Positions 17,695 through 30,709 of a DNA stretch of 64,000 nucleotides are shown here, in pieces. The position numbers and the translations under genes are program-made. Numbering within the stretch: the stretch's first letter is position 1; each line of letters starts with the position of its first letter. Below the pieces are notes generated by a model, which was not told the origin of the DNA, did no database searches, and worked only from the letters and a program-made list of their open reading frames with translations. This DNA is from [Empedobacter] haloabium (lineage in GTDB: Bacteria; Pseudomonadota; Gammaproteobacteria; Burkholderiales; Burkholderiaceae_D): assembly GCA_008011715.2 (NCBI GenBank), contig CP136508.1, positions 5,270,001 to 5,334,000 of the forward strand. Reading direction: 5' to 3'.

Positions 17695-20391
17695 TCAGAA
17701 GTTGTAGGTCGCGCGCAGATTGTACGAGCGGCCGATCGGGCTGGCGGCACTGGACAGGTAGCTGAACGAGTAGCCGCTGTGGTTCGTCACCGGCGGGTCG
17801 GCGTCGAACACGTTGGTGATGCCGAAGATCAGTTGCAGGTTCTTGATGCCCTTGTAGCCGATCGTCAGGTTCCACGGCTTGTACGAGTTGATGTCGCGCC
17901 AGTACTGCTCGGCCACCAGGTTCTGGTCCTCGTATTTCGAGTTGTAGTTCTGCGTTGCCTGCGCGGTCCAATCGCCCTTCGACCAGCCGAACTTCAGCGT
18001 GTGCTTCCAGCGGTAGGTGATGATCGGGAAGCTCGACGTGGTACCGTTCGACGCGTTGCCGAAGCGGCCGATGTTGGAGACCCACTCGTCGCCCGGGAAC
18101 AGCTGGTTGTCGAATTTCGTCAGGTAGGTGCCATCCAGTTCGATGCGGAAATCGCCGTACTCGCTGCGCGGGAAGCGGTACGTTGCCGAGACGTCGATAC
18201 CGGCCGCCTTCTGGCCGCCCAGGTTCATCGTCGTGTTGTTGATGAACGCCAGCGTGCCGTCCGGATTACGCACGAACAGGTTGGCGTAGCGCGCCGGGTC
18301 CTGGAAGTAGACCTGTTCCGGCAGGTTCGCCAGCATGTCCTTCATGCGGATGTTCCAGTAGTCGAGCGACAGGGTCATCGACTTGATCGGTTCCATTACC
18401 ACGCCCAGCGTGAAGCCGCGCGATTTCTCTGGCTTCAGGTTCGAGTTCGACCCCACCTGCTTCGGCAGCTGCACATCGCAGACTTCCGATTCCACGTAGC
18501 CCGGCAGCGGGTTGCCAGTGCCGGCAATCGCTGGCGTGGCGCTCGGGCACAGCACCGGGTCGTCCCAGCGCGAGCTGGTCTTGCCGGTCGCGCCGGGCAG
18601 GCGGTAGCCGTAGGCGTCGAACAGCGTCGGCGCGCGGAAGCCGGTGTTGGCCGAACCGCGGAACATCAGCGTCTTGGTCGGCTCCCAGCGGAAGCTGGCC
18701 TTCGGATTGATCGTGTTGCCGTAGTCGCTGAAGTAGTCGTCGCGCGCGGCGAAGTTCAAGGTGAGCTGCTTCGTCAGCGGCACATCGAGCTCGGCGTACA
18801 GGGCGTACACGTTGCGCTGGCCTTCGCCGTGCGAGGCGGTGCTGTTCAGGTACTGCACCTCGTTCTGGATCGCCAGCTTGTCGTCGCGCGTGGTCGTGTG
18901 ATTGACGTCCGCGCCGATCGCCAGCGCCATCGAACCGCCGGCCAGCTCCATCAGCGAACGGCTGACGGTCAGGTCGGCACCCGTATAGGTGCTGCGCGAG
19001 TCGCGGTTCTTGATGCCGTCCACCGAGATCGTCTTCAGGTAGTCGAGGCCGGCCTGGTCCTGCAGTCCGAACGGATTCAATGCACCGCTCTTCAGGCCGT
19101 CGAGCAGGCCCTGGCCGCGCACGAAGCCGCGGTCATAGTAGTTCTCGCGGTCGCTGATGCCGATCACCAGCCCGGCGCGGTAGTCCCAGGCGCCGAACTT
19201 GCCCTCGTCGACGAAGGCGAGGCGCTGGTTGACCTGCTTGTCCTTCTGCACGGCGATGCCCAGGTCGGCCACCGACCACGTGACGCTCAGGGGCGCGCCG
19301 TTCAGGCCGGACATGGCCGGCACGCCGCCGCTGTTCCCCGGATACCACTTGGACGACGCCGGCAGCTGGGCCGTGACGCCGTTGACGGCCACCGATTGGG
19401 TCGGGTTACGGGCCGCCAGGATGTGCGCCTGGCCGCGCGTGTATTCGACGCTGAAGGTGTGGTCTTCGCTGAACTGGCGGGTCGCGCGGGCGTAGAAGCT
19501 CAGTTGCGCGTTCTCGTGCAGCGCGGTGCCGTATTCGCTGTTGTTGATCAGGCAGGTGTTCTTGGCGCCGACGATGGAGTACGGCTCCGCGCAGATGCCC
19601 GCGTAGGGATTGCGGGCGGTCTTGTTGGCGTCGGTGGTGAAGTTGGCCGGCATCGCATAGCCGCCGCTGCCGATGGTGCGCGAGCGGCCGATCTGCGCCA
19701 GGATCTCGTCCGAGCCCAGGTGCGGGCGGTCCTTCGAGGCGAGCCGGCTGCGCTGGTGGAAGTCGATCGTCGCATATGCGTTCCAGCCGTCGCTGGCCAG
19801 GCTGCCCTTGCCGAAGGTCAGGGTCGCGCGCTGCTCGTCACCGCCGCCGCTGCGCTCCGGCTCGACCCATTGGCCCGTGATGGAGCCGCCCTCGATCTCG
19901 CGCTTGGTGACGAAGTTGACGACACCGCCGATGGCGTCCGAACCGTAGATCGACGAGGCGCCGTCGTTCAGGATCTCGACGCGCGCCAGGGCGCTCATCG
20001 GAATCACGTCCAGATTGGCGTAGCCGGACGAGATGGCCTCGTTGGCCAGGCGACGGCCGTTCAGCAGTACCAGCGTGCGGTTCACGCCCAGGCCGCGCAG
20101 GTTGATATTGGTGCCCGAGCCGGCGTTGGACGGGGCCAGCGAGGCCGATTGCGGCAGCGCCATCATCACGTCCGCCAGCGTGGTCAGGCCGCGCTGCGCG
20201 AACTCCTCGGCCTTGATGGTGGTGATCGGCAGGGCTTCCTCGTTCGCCAGGCGCTTGATCGACGAGCCGGTCACTTCCACTCGCTGCATCGGGGCCTCCT
20301 GTGCCGCCGCCTGGTTCGCCACGGCCAGCACGGCCAGTGCAATGGAAGTCATTACCAGCCGTGGCTGACAGAGGGTTGCGCGCTTGTTCAT
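17695..20391 (-). CDS. TonB-dependent outer-membrane receptor of the pectin locus
   Basis: 898 residues, within the range for receptors importing oligosaccharides. Signal peptide SIALAVLAVANQAAA, then a TonB-box-like segment QRVEVTGSSIKRL. The plug domain has NLRGLGVNRTLVLLNGRRL, VEILNDGASSIYGSDAIGGVVNFVTK, and the barrel closes with the terminal aromatic SYNLRATYNF. The start at 20391 has AAGGAGACG upstream. It is followed by the three extracytoplasmic pectin enzymes, with an 81-bp gap that holds an inverted repeat (GCGGCGCC at 17634, GGCGCCGC at 17662). By context it likely takes up oligogalacturonides. No SusD partner is seen, as expected outside Bacteroidetes. Confidence 0.9.
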   Translation of the reverse strand: MNKRATLCQPRLVMTSIALAVLAVANQAAAQEAPMQRVEVTGSSIKRLANEEALPITTIKAEEFAQRGLTTLADVMMALPQSASLAPSNAGSGTNINLRGLGVNRTLVLLNGRRLANEAISSGYANLDVIPMSALARVEILNDGASSIYGSDAIGGVVNFVTKREIEGGSITGQWVEPERSGGGDEQRATLTFGKGSLASDGWNAYATIDFHQRSRLASKDRPHLGSDEILAQIGRSRTIGSGGYAMPANFTTDANKTARNPYAGICAEPYSIVGAKNTCLINNSEYGTALHENAQLSFYARATRQFSEDHTFSVEYTRGQAHILAARNPTQSVAVNGVTAQLPASSKWYPGNSGGVPAMSGLNGAPLSVTWSVADLGIAVQKDKQVNQRLAFVDEGKFGAWDYRAGLVIGISDRENYYDRGFVRGQGLLDGLKSGALNPFGLQDQAGLDYLKTISVDGIKNRDSRSTYTGADLTVSRSLMELAGGSMALAIGADVNHTTTRDDKLAIQNEVQYLNSTASHGEGQRNVYALYAELDVPLTKQLTLNFAARDDYFSDYGNTINPKASFRWEPTKTLMFRGSANTGFRAPTLFDAYGYRLPGATGKTSSRWDDPVLCPSATPAIAGTGNPLPGYVESEVCDVQLPKQVGSNSNLKPEKSRGFTLGVVMEPIKSMTLSLDYWNIRMKDMLANLPEQVYFQDPARYANLFVRNPDGTLAFINNTTMNLGGQKAAGIDVSATYRFPRSEYGDFRIELDGTYLTKFDNQLFPGDEWVSNIGRFGNASNGTTSSFPIITYRWKHTLKFGWSKGDWTAQATQNYNSKYEDQNLVAEQYWRDINSYKPWNLTIGYKGIKNLQLIFGITNVFDADPPVTNHSGYSFSYLSSAASPIGRSYNLRATYNF

Positions 20392-20683
20392 GCTTCTCGT
20401 CTCCTTGTTTTTTCCAAATTGAGTTATGTCGGCGCGCTTGCGCACGGCCGGCTTTGGAGCACCTCGCGTACTCCGTGCCGCTGCGACGAGGGCCGCATGG
20501 GGGCCGAGGTCGCAGGCGGTCGCTAACTTATTGGTGCGAGATCAGGGGCGCGGCAAGTGGCGCTGGTGCGCTCCTTGCCGGCATACTTGGCGGGGTTGGC
20601 CCGATGGTATCTTGTTCATCCTGTCTCCTCGGCGCGCCTGGGTTTTTATGTGGCGCGTCGGTCCTGCTTTTTTATCGGTACTG
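20392..20683. other. Intergenic region upstream of the TonB receptor gene
   Basis: 292 bp between the regulator stop and the receptor start. The only element I can point to is the receptor's ribosome site near 20397-20405. No clear promoter, operator or hairpin was found by eye. Confidence 0.5.
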
Positions 20684-21388
20684 CTAGCCGCGCGAGAACG
20701 TCCGCGTCACGCGTTCCAGGTGCGCGCGCATCGCCTTGCGCGCCGCGGCCGGGTCGTGCGCCGCGATCGCTTCGAAGATGCGGCGATGGTCCTTCAGCGT
20801 TTCCTGGCGCAGCTCCTCGGTCTGGAAGTGCTCCTTCAGCTTGTGCCATAGCCGGCCGCGCTGGTCCCACAGGTATTCCAGCGAACCGACCATCGCGCCG
20901 TTGCCGGTGGCACGGCCGATCGCCAGGTGGAAGTTGCGATCGGCCAGCTCGTTGGTGGTCTTGTTGGCGTGATGCGCCTCCATTTCTTCCACCGCTTTCA
21001 GGATCGCGTCGATCGCGCTGTCCGTTGCCGTGCGCGCGGCCATCGCCGCGATCTCGCCTTCGATCAGGCGGCGCGCCGAGAGCACCTCGAACGGCCCCGG
21101 TCCGCCTTCCGGCAGCCTGGTCGGGGGCTCCGGCACCTCGCTGACGTACACGCCCGAGCCGCCACGTACCTCGATCACGCCGCCCAGCTCCAAGGCGATC
21201 AATGCTTCGCGCAGCGAGGCCCGGCTGACAGCGAGCCTGGTCGCCAGGTCACGTTCGGACGGCAGGCGGGCACCGGCCCGAATGCCCTCGGCCGCGATCA
21301 GCGCCTGGATGCGGTCCGCCACCACGCGGTACAGCCGCGGTTCGTGGTGGGCCGATTCGAGCGTACCGATGGGGCCCCTCTTCTGCAT
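20684..21388 (-). CDS. GntR family regulator, FadR (FCD) subfamily
   Basis: 234 residues. The N-terminal winged helix includes [44 protein letters not shown]; the C-terminal FCD ligand domain has helices with conserved Asp/His ([15 protein letters not shown] and [13 protein letters not shown]), a metal-supported carboxylate pocket. Regulators of this subfamily next to uronate genes (ExuR/UxuR/GudR-like) usually repress until a sugar acid binds. It is divergent from garD, with two candidate operators between, and upstream of the TonB receptor on the same strand. The inducer is likely galacturonate or galactarate, by context only. Confidence 0.9.
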   Translation of the reverse strand: MQKRGPIGTLESAHHEPRLYRVVADRIQALIAAEGIRAGARLPSERDLATRLAVSRASLREALIALELGGVIEVRGGSGVYVSEVPEPPTRLPEGGPGPFEVLSARRLIEGEIAAMAARTATDSAIDAILKAVEEMEAHHANKTTNELADRNFHLAIGRATGNGAMVGSLEYLWDQRGRLWHKLKEHFQTEELRQETLKDHRRIFEAIAAHDPAAARKAMRAHLERVTRTFSRG

Positions 21389-21419
21389 ACGTCTCCTGCT
21401 TGTCTTATTGTTTAGCCAT

Positions 21420-21451
21420 CTGGTCAGGCCATTCTAAAGCGGTCAGACCAA
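21420..21451. promoter_or_regulatory. Candidate operators of the GntR regulator
   Basis: Two near-palindromes 20 bp apart: TGGTCAGGCCA (21421-21431) and CGGTCAGACCA (21440-21450). Both fit the TGGTnnGACCA-type sites of FadR-subfamily regulators. They lie between the divergent regulator (start 21388) and garD (start 21589), so binding could control both. Promoter boxes were not resolved. Confidence 0.55.
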
Positions 21452-21588
21452 AATCGCAATGTGGACTAGCCAAAAATATTCGCCTCTGTCATACTGAAGT
21501 CATCAGACAACATACCGGCACGCGTGTTTCGGCGTTGCGATCACGCAACAATCACAGCCAGCAAAGTGCCATTCCTCCAGGATTGAAG

Positions 21589-23148
21589 ATGACAGCGAGC
21601 ACTCCGCGCCGTATCCACATGCACGAGAACGACAATGTGGCGATCGTCGTCAACGACGGCGGCCTGCCGGCCGGCACCGTGTTCCCCGACGGCCTGACGC
21701 TGGTCGAAGGCGTCCCGCAAGGGCACAAGGTGGCGCTGATCGACCTGGCGCAGGGCGATGCCGTGGTCCGCTACAACGTGACGATCGGGCGGGCCGCGAA
21801 AGCCATCTCGAAGGGCAGCTGGGTCTCCGAGCAGCTGCTGGAAATGCCGGCCGCGCGCGAACTGGATAACCTGCCGATCGCCACCGTCAAGCCGGCAGCG
21901 CTGCCGCCGCTGGAGGGCTACACGTTCCAGGGCTTCCGCAACGAGGACGGTTCCGTCGGCACCCGCAACATCCTGGCGATCACGACGACCGTCCAGTGCG
22001 TGTCCGGCGTGGTGGAGTTCGCCGTCAAGCGCATCAAGGCCGAGCTGCTGCCGCGCTATCCGAACGTGGACGACGTGGTCGGCCTGGAACACACCTATGG
22101 TTGCGGCGTGGCGATCGATGCGCCGAACGCGATGGTGCCGATCCGCACGCTGCACAACATCAGCAAGAACCCAAATTTCGGCGGCCAGGCCATGGTCGTT
22201 TCGCTGGGCTGCGAGAAGCTGCAGCCCACGCGCCTGTTCCCGAAAGGCTCGATCCCGATCCGCAAGGCCGACAACAGCGTCGCCGACGAGGCGCCCGTCG
22301 TCTGCCTGCAGGACAGCCACCATGTCGGCTTCATGTCGATGATCGACTCGATCATGCAGACGGCCGAACAGCAGCTGGAAGTGCTGAACCGGCGCCAGCG
22401 GGTCACGTGCCCGGCCTCGGACCTCGTCGTCGGCGTGCAATGCGGCGGCAGCGATGCGTTCTCCGGCGTGACGGCCAATCCGGCGGTGGGCTTCGCCACC
22501 GACCTGCTGGTGCGCGCGGGTGCCACCGTGATGTTCTCGGAAGTGACGGAGGTGCGCGACGGCATCGACCAGCTGACGTCGCGCGCCGTCAACGAGGAAG
22601 TGGCGCAAGCGATGATCCGCGAGATGGACTGGTACGACAATTACCTGAAGCGGGGCGGCGTCGACCGCAGCGCCAATACGACGCCGGGAAACAAGAAGGG
22701 CGGGTTGTCCAACATCGTCGAGAAGGCGATGGGGTCGATCGTCAAGTCCGGCAGCAGCCCGATCTCCGGTGTGCTGTCGCCAGGCGAGAAGCTGACGACG
22801 AAAGGCCTGATCTACGCGGCCACGCCGGCCTCGGACTTCATCTGCGGCACACTGCAGCTGGCCGCCGGCATGAACCTGCACGTCTTCACGACGGGCCGCG
22901 GCACGCCCTACGGCCTGGCCGAAGTCCCGGTCATCAAGGTGGCCACGCGCGACGACCTCGCGCGCCGCTGGCACGACCTGATGGACGTGAACGCTGGCCG
23001 CATCGCCACCGGCGAGGCGACCATCGAAAGCGTCGGCTGGGAGTTGTTCCAGCTGATGCTCGATGTCGCCAGCGGCAAGAAGACGTGGGCCGAACACTGG
23101 AAGCTGCACAATGCGCTGGTGCTGTTCAACCCCGCGCCGGTGACGTGA
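21589..23148 (+). CDS. garD: Galactarate dehydratase GarD
   Basis: 519 residues (E. coli GarD 523). It dehydrates galactarate to 5-dehydro-4-deoxy-D-glucarate in the cytoplasm. The N-terminal SAF-like part shows [17 protein letters not shown] and [12 protein letters not shown]; the UxaA/GarD core has [46 protein letters not shown] and [16 protein letters not shown]. These closely parallel E. coli GarD and differ from UxaA (altronate dehydratase). The start at 21589 has AGGA at 21579; the open frame extends upstream through the operator region and is rejected. udh follows 76 bp later. Confidence 0.94.
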   Translation: MTASTPRRIHMHENDNVAIVVNDGGLPAGTVFPDGLTLVEGVPQGHKVALIDLAQGDAVVRYNVTIGRAAKAISKGSWVSEQLLEMPAARELDNLPIATVKPAALPPLEGYTFQGFRNEDGSVGTRNILAITTTVQCVSGVVEFAVKRIKAELLPRYPNVDDVVGLEHTYGCGVAIDAPNAMVPIRTLHNISKNPNFGGQAMVVSLGCEKLQPTRLFPKGSIPIRKADNSVADEAPVVCLQDSHHVGFMSMIDSIMQTAEQQLEVLNRRQRVTCPASDLVVGVQCGGSDAFSGVTANPAVGFATDLLVRAGATVMFSEVTEVRDGIDQLTSRAVNEEVAQAMIREMDWYDNYLKRGGVDRSANTTPGNKKGGLSNIVEKAMGSIVKSGSSPISGVLSPGEKLTTKGLIYAATPASDFICGTLQLAAGMNLHVFTTGRGTPYGLAEVPVIKVATRDDLARRWHDLMDVNAGRIATGEATIESVGWELFQLMLDVASGKKTWAEHWKLHNALVLFNPAPVT

Positions 23149-23224
23149 CGCGATCGCTCACGCACGTGAGCCGACGTCCACGCACTTCTCTGGTCAAATA
23201 CCCTGGTTAACAATAGGACCTACT

Positions 23225-24037
23225 ATGACGACGAAAAAACCATTCAAGCGCCTGCTGCTGACGGGCGCCGCGGGCGGCCTGGGCAAGATCCTGCGCGAAC
23301 GCATCAAGCCCTGGGCCGACGTGGTGCGCCTGTCCGACATCGGCGACCTGGGCGAGGCCCGCGAGGGCGAGGAAATCGTCCAGTGCGACCTGGCCGACAA
23401 GCCGGCCGTGCTGGCCATGATGGAAGGCGTGGACGCGGTGCTGCACTTCGGCGGCATCTCGACGGAAAACACCTTCGAGAACATCATGCACGCCAATATC
23501 CAGGGCACGTACAACATCTATGAGGCCGCGCACCGCCATGGCGTCAAGCGCATCGTGTTCGCCAGCTCGAACCACGCGATCGGCTTCTATCCGCAGACGC
23601 AGGTCATCGACGCGGACGATCCACCGCGGCCGGATTCGATGTATGGGCTGTCGAAGGTGTTCGGCGAGCAGCTGTCGCGCTACTACTTCGACCGCGCCGG
23701 CATCGAGACCGTGTGCCTGCGCATCGGCTCGTCGTTCCCGGCCGTGAACAACCCGCGCATGATGTGCACCTGGCTGTCCTACGACGACCTGGTCGAGGCG
23801 CTGCGTGTCTCGCTGCTGACGCCGCGGGTAGGCCACACGATCCTGTTCGGCGCCTCCAACAACAAGCGCCAGTGGTGGGACAACCGCAAGGCCGCGCACC
23901 TGGGCTTCCAGCCGAAGGACAGCTCGGAACAGTTCCGCGCCGACGTGCCGGAAACGGGCGAGTACCCGCCTGAAGACGATGCCGCCAGCAACTACCACGG
24001 CGGCAAGTTCATCTTCGATGGGCCGATGTACAAGTAA
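23225..24037 (+). CDS. udh: Uronate dehydrogenase
   Basis: 270 residues, extended short-chain dehydrogenase. It oxidises D-galacturonate (and glucuronate) with NAD+ to the aldarolactone, which opens to galactarate, the substrate of the adjacent GarD. The dinucleotide site is LLLTGAAGGLGKILRE; the catalytic YxxxK is in SMYGLSKVFGEQ; ASSNHAIGFYP and LRIGSSFPAVNNPRM match the known Udh family. Length agrees with characterised enzymes (about 265). With garD it gives the oxidative galacturonate route rather than the isomerase (UxaC/B/A) route. Palindromic repeats follow within 25 bp of the stop. Confidence 0.92.
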   Translation: MTTKKPFKRLLLTGAAGGLGKILRERIKPWADVVRLSDIGDLGEAREGEEIVQCDLADKPAVLAMMEGVDAVLHFGGISTENTFENIMHANIQGTYNIYEAAHRHGVKRIVFASSNHAIGFYPQTQVIDADDPPRPDSMYGLSKVFGEQLSRYYFDRAGIETVCLRIGSSFPAVNNPRMMCTWLSYDDLVEALRVSLLTPRVGHTILFGASNNKRQWWDNRKAAHLGFQPKDSSEQFRADVPETGEYPPEDDAASNYHGGKFIFDGPMYK

Positions 24038-24057
24038 CGACCGTAGCTGCTTCTCTA

Positions 24058-24105
24058 ATCGGGGACAGCCTCCGATTCCAAGTGGAATCGGAGGCTGTCC
24101 CCGAT
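24058..24105. repeat. Palindrome A (22-bp stem)
   Basis: ATCGGGGACAGCCTCCGATT and its inverted complement form a perfect stem with a 2-nt loop. It sits 20 bp after udh and could terminate or stabilise that mRNA, though no strong T run follows. It is the first of three different palindromes in the udh-rrn gap. Confidence 0.75.
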
Positions 24106-24179
24106 TTCGTTTGGGCTACTGTCGGGTCGGGCTTCAGGCAAGCCTTATGCGGGTCGGCCGCTCAGCCAGTTGCCACCGT

Positions 24180-24232
24180 GGTGTCAGGCACCTGTCTTCG
24201 GGTCTCTGACCCGAAGACAGGTGCCTGACACC
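24180..24232. repeat. Palindrome B (25-bp perfect stem)
   Basis: GGTGTCAGGCACCTGTCTTC begins a 25-bp arm (24180-24204) exactly complementary to 24208-24232 around loop TCT. No T run follows on either strand, so it looks like a repeat rather than a terminator. Confidence 0.8.
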
Positions 24233-24316
24233 GGGGGTTCCAGAGCCGGGTGGCGTTCGTTTTGCGAGCCGAGCCTTGTGGATTTTCATCGCGCAAGTCG
24301 GCATGGTCCTGCGATA

Positions 24317-24446
24317 AAAACCAGGGTCAGTCCCTGAAGGGACTGACCCTAACCCCGATGTGGCAGTTGCGGATCTAAATATCAGCAAGCGGTCACTGGC
24401 GTCGCAGGCTTAGGGTCTGTCCCCGCAGGGGACTGACCCTGGTTTT
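24317..24446. repeat. Composite inverted-repeat element C/D
   Basis: The outer arms AAAACCAGGGTCAGTCCC (from 24318) and GGGACTGACCCTGGTTTT (to about 24445) are 18-bp inverted repeats. Each arm also folds on itself: 24323-24335 pairs perfectly with 24338-24350, and 24412-24424 pairs with 24428-24440 with one mismatch. This pair-of-palindromes layout is the same as at 4810-4967. Confidence 0.75.
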
Positions 24447-24473
24447 AATCACGGCAGCACATGCGTAGAAATG

Positions 24474-24503
24474 AAAAAAGCCCGCTGCGATCACGCAGCG
24501 GGC
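24474..24503 (-). terminator. Terminator of rRNA operon 1
   Basis: GCCCGCTGCG pairs with CGCAGCGGGC around a 4-nt loop. On the minus strand it is followed by six T residues, 18 bp beyond the 5S gene. A near-identical hairpin follows the first 5S of operon 2 (49281-49310). Confidence 0.9.
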
Positions 24504-24520
24504 TTTTCTCGGGTATAACA

Positions 24521-24634
24521 GCCTGACGATAACCTACTTTCACACTGGTTGCAGCACTATCATCGGCGCAAAGTCGTTTCACGGTCCTGTTCGGGATGGG
24601 AAGGGGTGGGACCGACTTGCTATGGTCATCAGGC
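24521..24634 (-). rRNA. rrf: 5S rRNA, operon 1
   Basis: 114 nt. The ends GCCTGATGACC and its partner ATCGTCAGGC form helix I, and the conserved CCCATCCCGAACAGG and GATGATAGTG segments are present. It is the last gene of the operon, about 120 bp after 23S. Confidence 0.95.
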
Positions 24635-24753
24635 ATGACTTGTACGCAGCCTCGTTCCCGGTTGGGCAACGCGGCTACTAATCTGGAAGAAGTAAGTTGG
24701 GTGTTACTGGTAAAACTCAAACACAGGCAAATGCTCTGTAACCGTCAAGGTTA

Positions 24754-27628
<2,875 letters not shown>

Positions 27629-27757
27629 CTATAACCTTGACGGCTATCGGTTCAAGCATTTACTACTGTGTTTGATGAGTTTTTGTATGCGTTCTTTCGA
27701 ACACTACCCTAAGTGTGTGATTTCTCACACGCTTAATAAAACTTTACTTCTTCCAGA

Positions 27758-27769
27758 TTGTTAAAGAGC
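27758..27769 (-). promoter_or_regulatory. boxA antitermination site before 23S, operon 1
   Basis: GCTCTTTAACAA on the minus strand, the boxA consensus used by the NusB/NusE complex, in the spacer between tRNA-Ala and 23S. The same site occurs at 52562-52573 in operon 2. Confidence 0.8.
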
Positions 27770-27849
27770 GAAACAGCTTAGATCTCTAAAAGATCAAACC
27801 TAAATCCTCGACAGTGCGAGACTTACGTTTGTGCTTTCAACAGAAGCGA

Positions 27850-27925
27850 TGGTGGAGGATGACGGGATCGAACCGACGACCCCCTGCTTGCAAAGCAGGT
27901 GCTCTCCCAGCTGAGCTAATCCCCC
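27850..27925 (-). tRNA. tRNA-Ala (UGC), operon 1 spacer
   Basis: 76-nt cloverleaf with encoded CCA; acceptor GGGGGAT pairs near the 3' end, anticodon loop TTTGCAA (TGC), T loop TTCGATC. Standard second tRNA of the 16S-23S spacer, 7 bp after tRNA-Ile. Confidence 0.96.
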
Positions 27926-27932
27926 ATGTTTG

Positions 27933-28009
27933 TGGTGGGTCTGGTTGGGCTCGAACCAACGACCCCCGCGTTATCAACACGGTGCTCTAACCAGCTGAGC
28001 TACAGACCC
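27933..28009 (-). tRNA. tRNA-Ile (GAU), operon 1 spacer
   Basis: 77 nt with encoded CCA; acceptor GGGTCTG, anticodon loop TTGATAA (GAT), T arm GTTGG/CCAAC. Standard first tRNA of the 16S-23S spacer. Confidence 0.96.
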
Positions 28010-28087
28010 GCGCTTCTTGCTGTTTCTCTAACAACAGTCGATAAGTGTGAGCGTTTGATGCACGACCATTTCTGATCCGTGCCACTC

Positions 28088-29622
<1,535 letters not shown>

Positions 29623-29791
29623 ATCTCTGTTTTCCGACATTGCTGTCGGGGTCACTCACTCAAGATACTGACGTTCCTCTTTCGAGGTCACGTTTATTTC
29701 TTGTGTAAGCGTTTGATGCTATATATTTTGAGTATCGGGACCGAAGCCCCGGGCACACTCACATCAAACGCCCACACTTATCGACTGTTGA

Positions 29792-29802
29792 TTGTTAAAG
29801 AA
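29792..29802 (-). promoter_or_regulatory. boxA in the 16S leader, operon 1
   Basis: TTCTTTAACAA on the minus strand about 170 bp before 16S, a boxA antitermination site. It is the only leader element I can name in 29623-29880 apart from the processing stem. Confidence 0.7.
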
Positions 29803-29880
29803 TTCTGCCCTTCAAGGCTTGCTGCGATCCGGTCAAACCCGGCGACAAAGCGTTGTGTTTGTCAGCAGCAGAGAAGCGAG

Positions 29881-29909
29881 AGTATGCGGTGTTTCGTGCG
29901 TTTCGTCAA
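29881..29909 (-). promoter_or_regulatory. rRNA promoter, operon 1
   Basis: On the minus strand TTGACG (29909-29904), a 17-bp spacer and CATACT (29886-29881). The sequence upstream of -35 is A-rich (GAAGAAAAACGAAGC), like an UP element. The same boxes stand at 54687-54715 in operon 2. Start is expected about 250 bp before mature 16S. Confidence 0.75.
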
Positions 29910-29947
29910 GCTTCGTTTTTCTTCACATCAGCACGCTTGTTTCATTT

Positions 29948-30709
29948 TCATGACAGCGCGTCGCTGTGAGGGACAGAACTATAGCGAAAACCCTGCCAGA
30001 GCGCAAGCCCCTTCGTGTTGACGATATAAATCGCCGGCACCAGTGCGCAGGCGATCCACGCCGACCAGAGGGTATGCGTCAAGAAATGCGCACCGCGCAG
30101 CTGCTGCACCCACCCGACCGCCAGTCCGACCGCCAGCATTGCCGCGCCCACTGCGATTGCCATGCGCGGACGCCGCGGCCACCAGAACGCGGCCAGCGAC
30201 ACCAGCCACAACGCGCTCGACGCATGACCGGCGGGCAGGCAATGCCCCGCGTGCACCCCGGCGGGCATCCACTCCAGCAAGCGGACATAGGGCGCCGTGC
30301 CGCCATAGCGCTGCAGGTCCCACGGGCAGTGCGAGGCGCTGGCGTGCTTGAGCAGACTGACAGCGGTCGGCACCAGCACGGCCGACATGCCTACCACCCG
30401 CATGCCAACCCGGCGCGCATCGGACCAGCTCTCGTATGGCCGGTAGGCGTCCCGCAACGCCAGCACGGCGGCGCCCGCGCCCAGCACCGACAACAGCGCT
30501 TTCAACCAGACGTGATTGAACCGCTCCGCGATCCACGCGTGCTGCAAGGGGAACGTATGCGTGGCGGCGTCGAACGCGGCGTCTGCCAGCCGCAAGTCGA
30601 TGTCGGTGCTATTGCCTAGCCAGAGGATCATCAGTGCGGACAACACCAGGAAACCGGCCCAGCGCCACGCGAGGCGCTGGCCGGGGACTGCGGGAGCATC
30701 AATTTTCAC
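29948..30709 (-). CDS. PAP2 family phosphatase
   Basis: 253 residues, about six membrane segments. It probably removes phosphate from a lipid in the inner membrane (lipid A, undecaprenyl-PP or phosphatidic acid). PAP2 motifs are SLLKHASASHCPWDL (KxxxxxxRP-like, divergent), CLPAGHASSALW (PSGH-like) and RGAHFLTHTLWS (third motif with catalytic His). The ATG at 30709 overlaps the end of the EptA-like gene by 11 bp, so the two are coupled. A phosphatase beside a phosphoethanolamine transferase points to lipid A head-group remodelling. It ends only 39 bp before the rRNA promoter -35 box, with no visible terminator. Confidence 0.85.
   Translation of the reverse strand: MKIDAPAVPGQRLAWRWAGFLVLSALMILWLGNSTDIDLRLADAAFDAATHTFPLQHAWIAERFNHVWLKALLSVLGAGAAVLALRDAYRPYESWSDARRVGMRVVGMSAVLVPTAVSLLKHASASHCPWDLQRYGGTAPYVRLLEWMPAGVHAGHCLPAGHASSALWLVSLAAFWWPRRPRMAIAVGAAMLAVGLAVGWVQQLRGAHFLTHTLWSAWIACALVPAIYIVNTKGLALWQGFRYSSVPHSDALS

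Noticed and set aside
17779..20526. 915-codon open frame on the plus strand opposite the TonB receptor
   Set aside because: It mirrors the receptor gene in high-GC DNA, its translation is Arg/Val/Ala/His-rich without domains, and the opposite strand has a full receptor architecture. The same applies to long antisense frames opposite mutL (5020-6918), the amidohydrolase (9923-11851) and the MFS gene (11698-13287).
24058..24446. CRISPR array
   Set aside because: The repeats are different palindromes, not direct repeats with regular spacers, and no cas genes are near. No CRISPR array was seen in the window.
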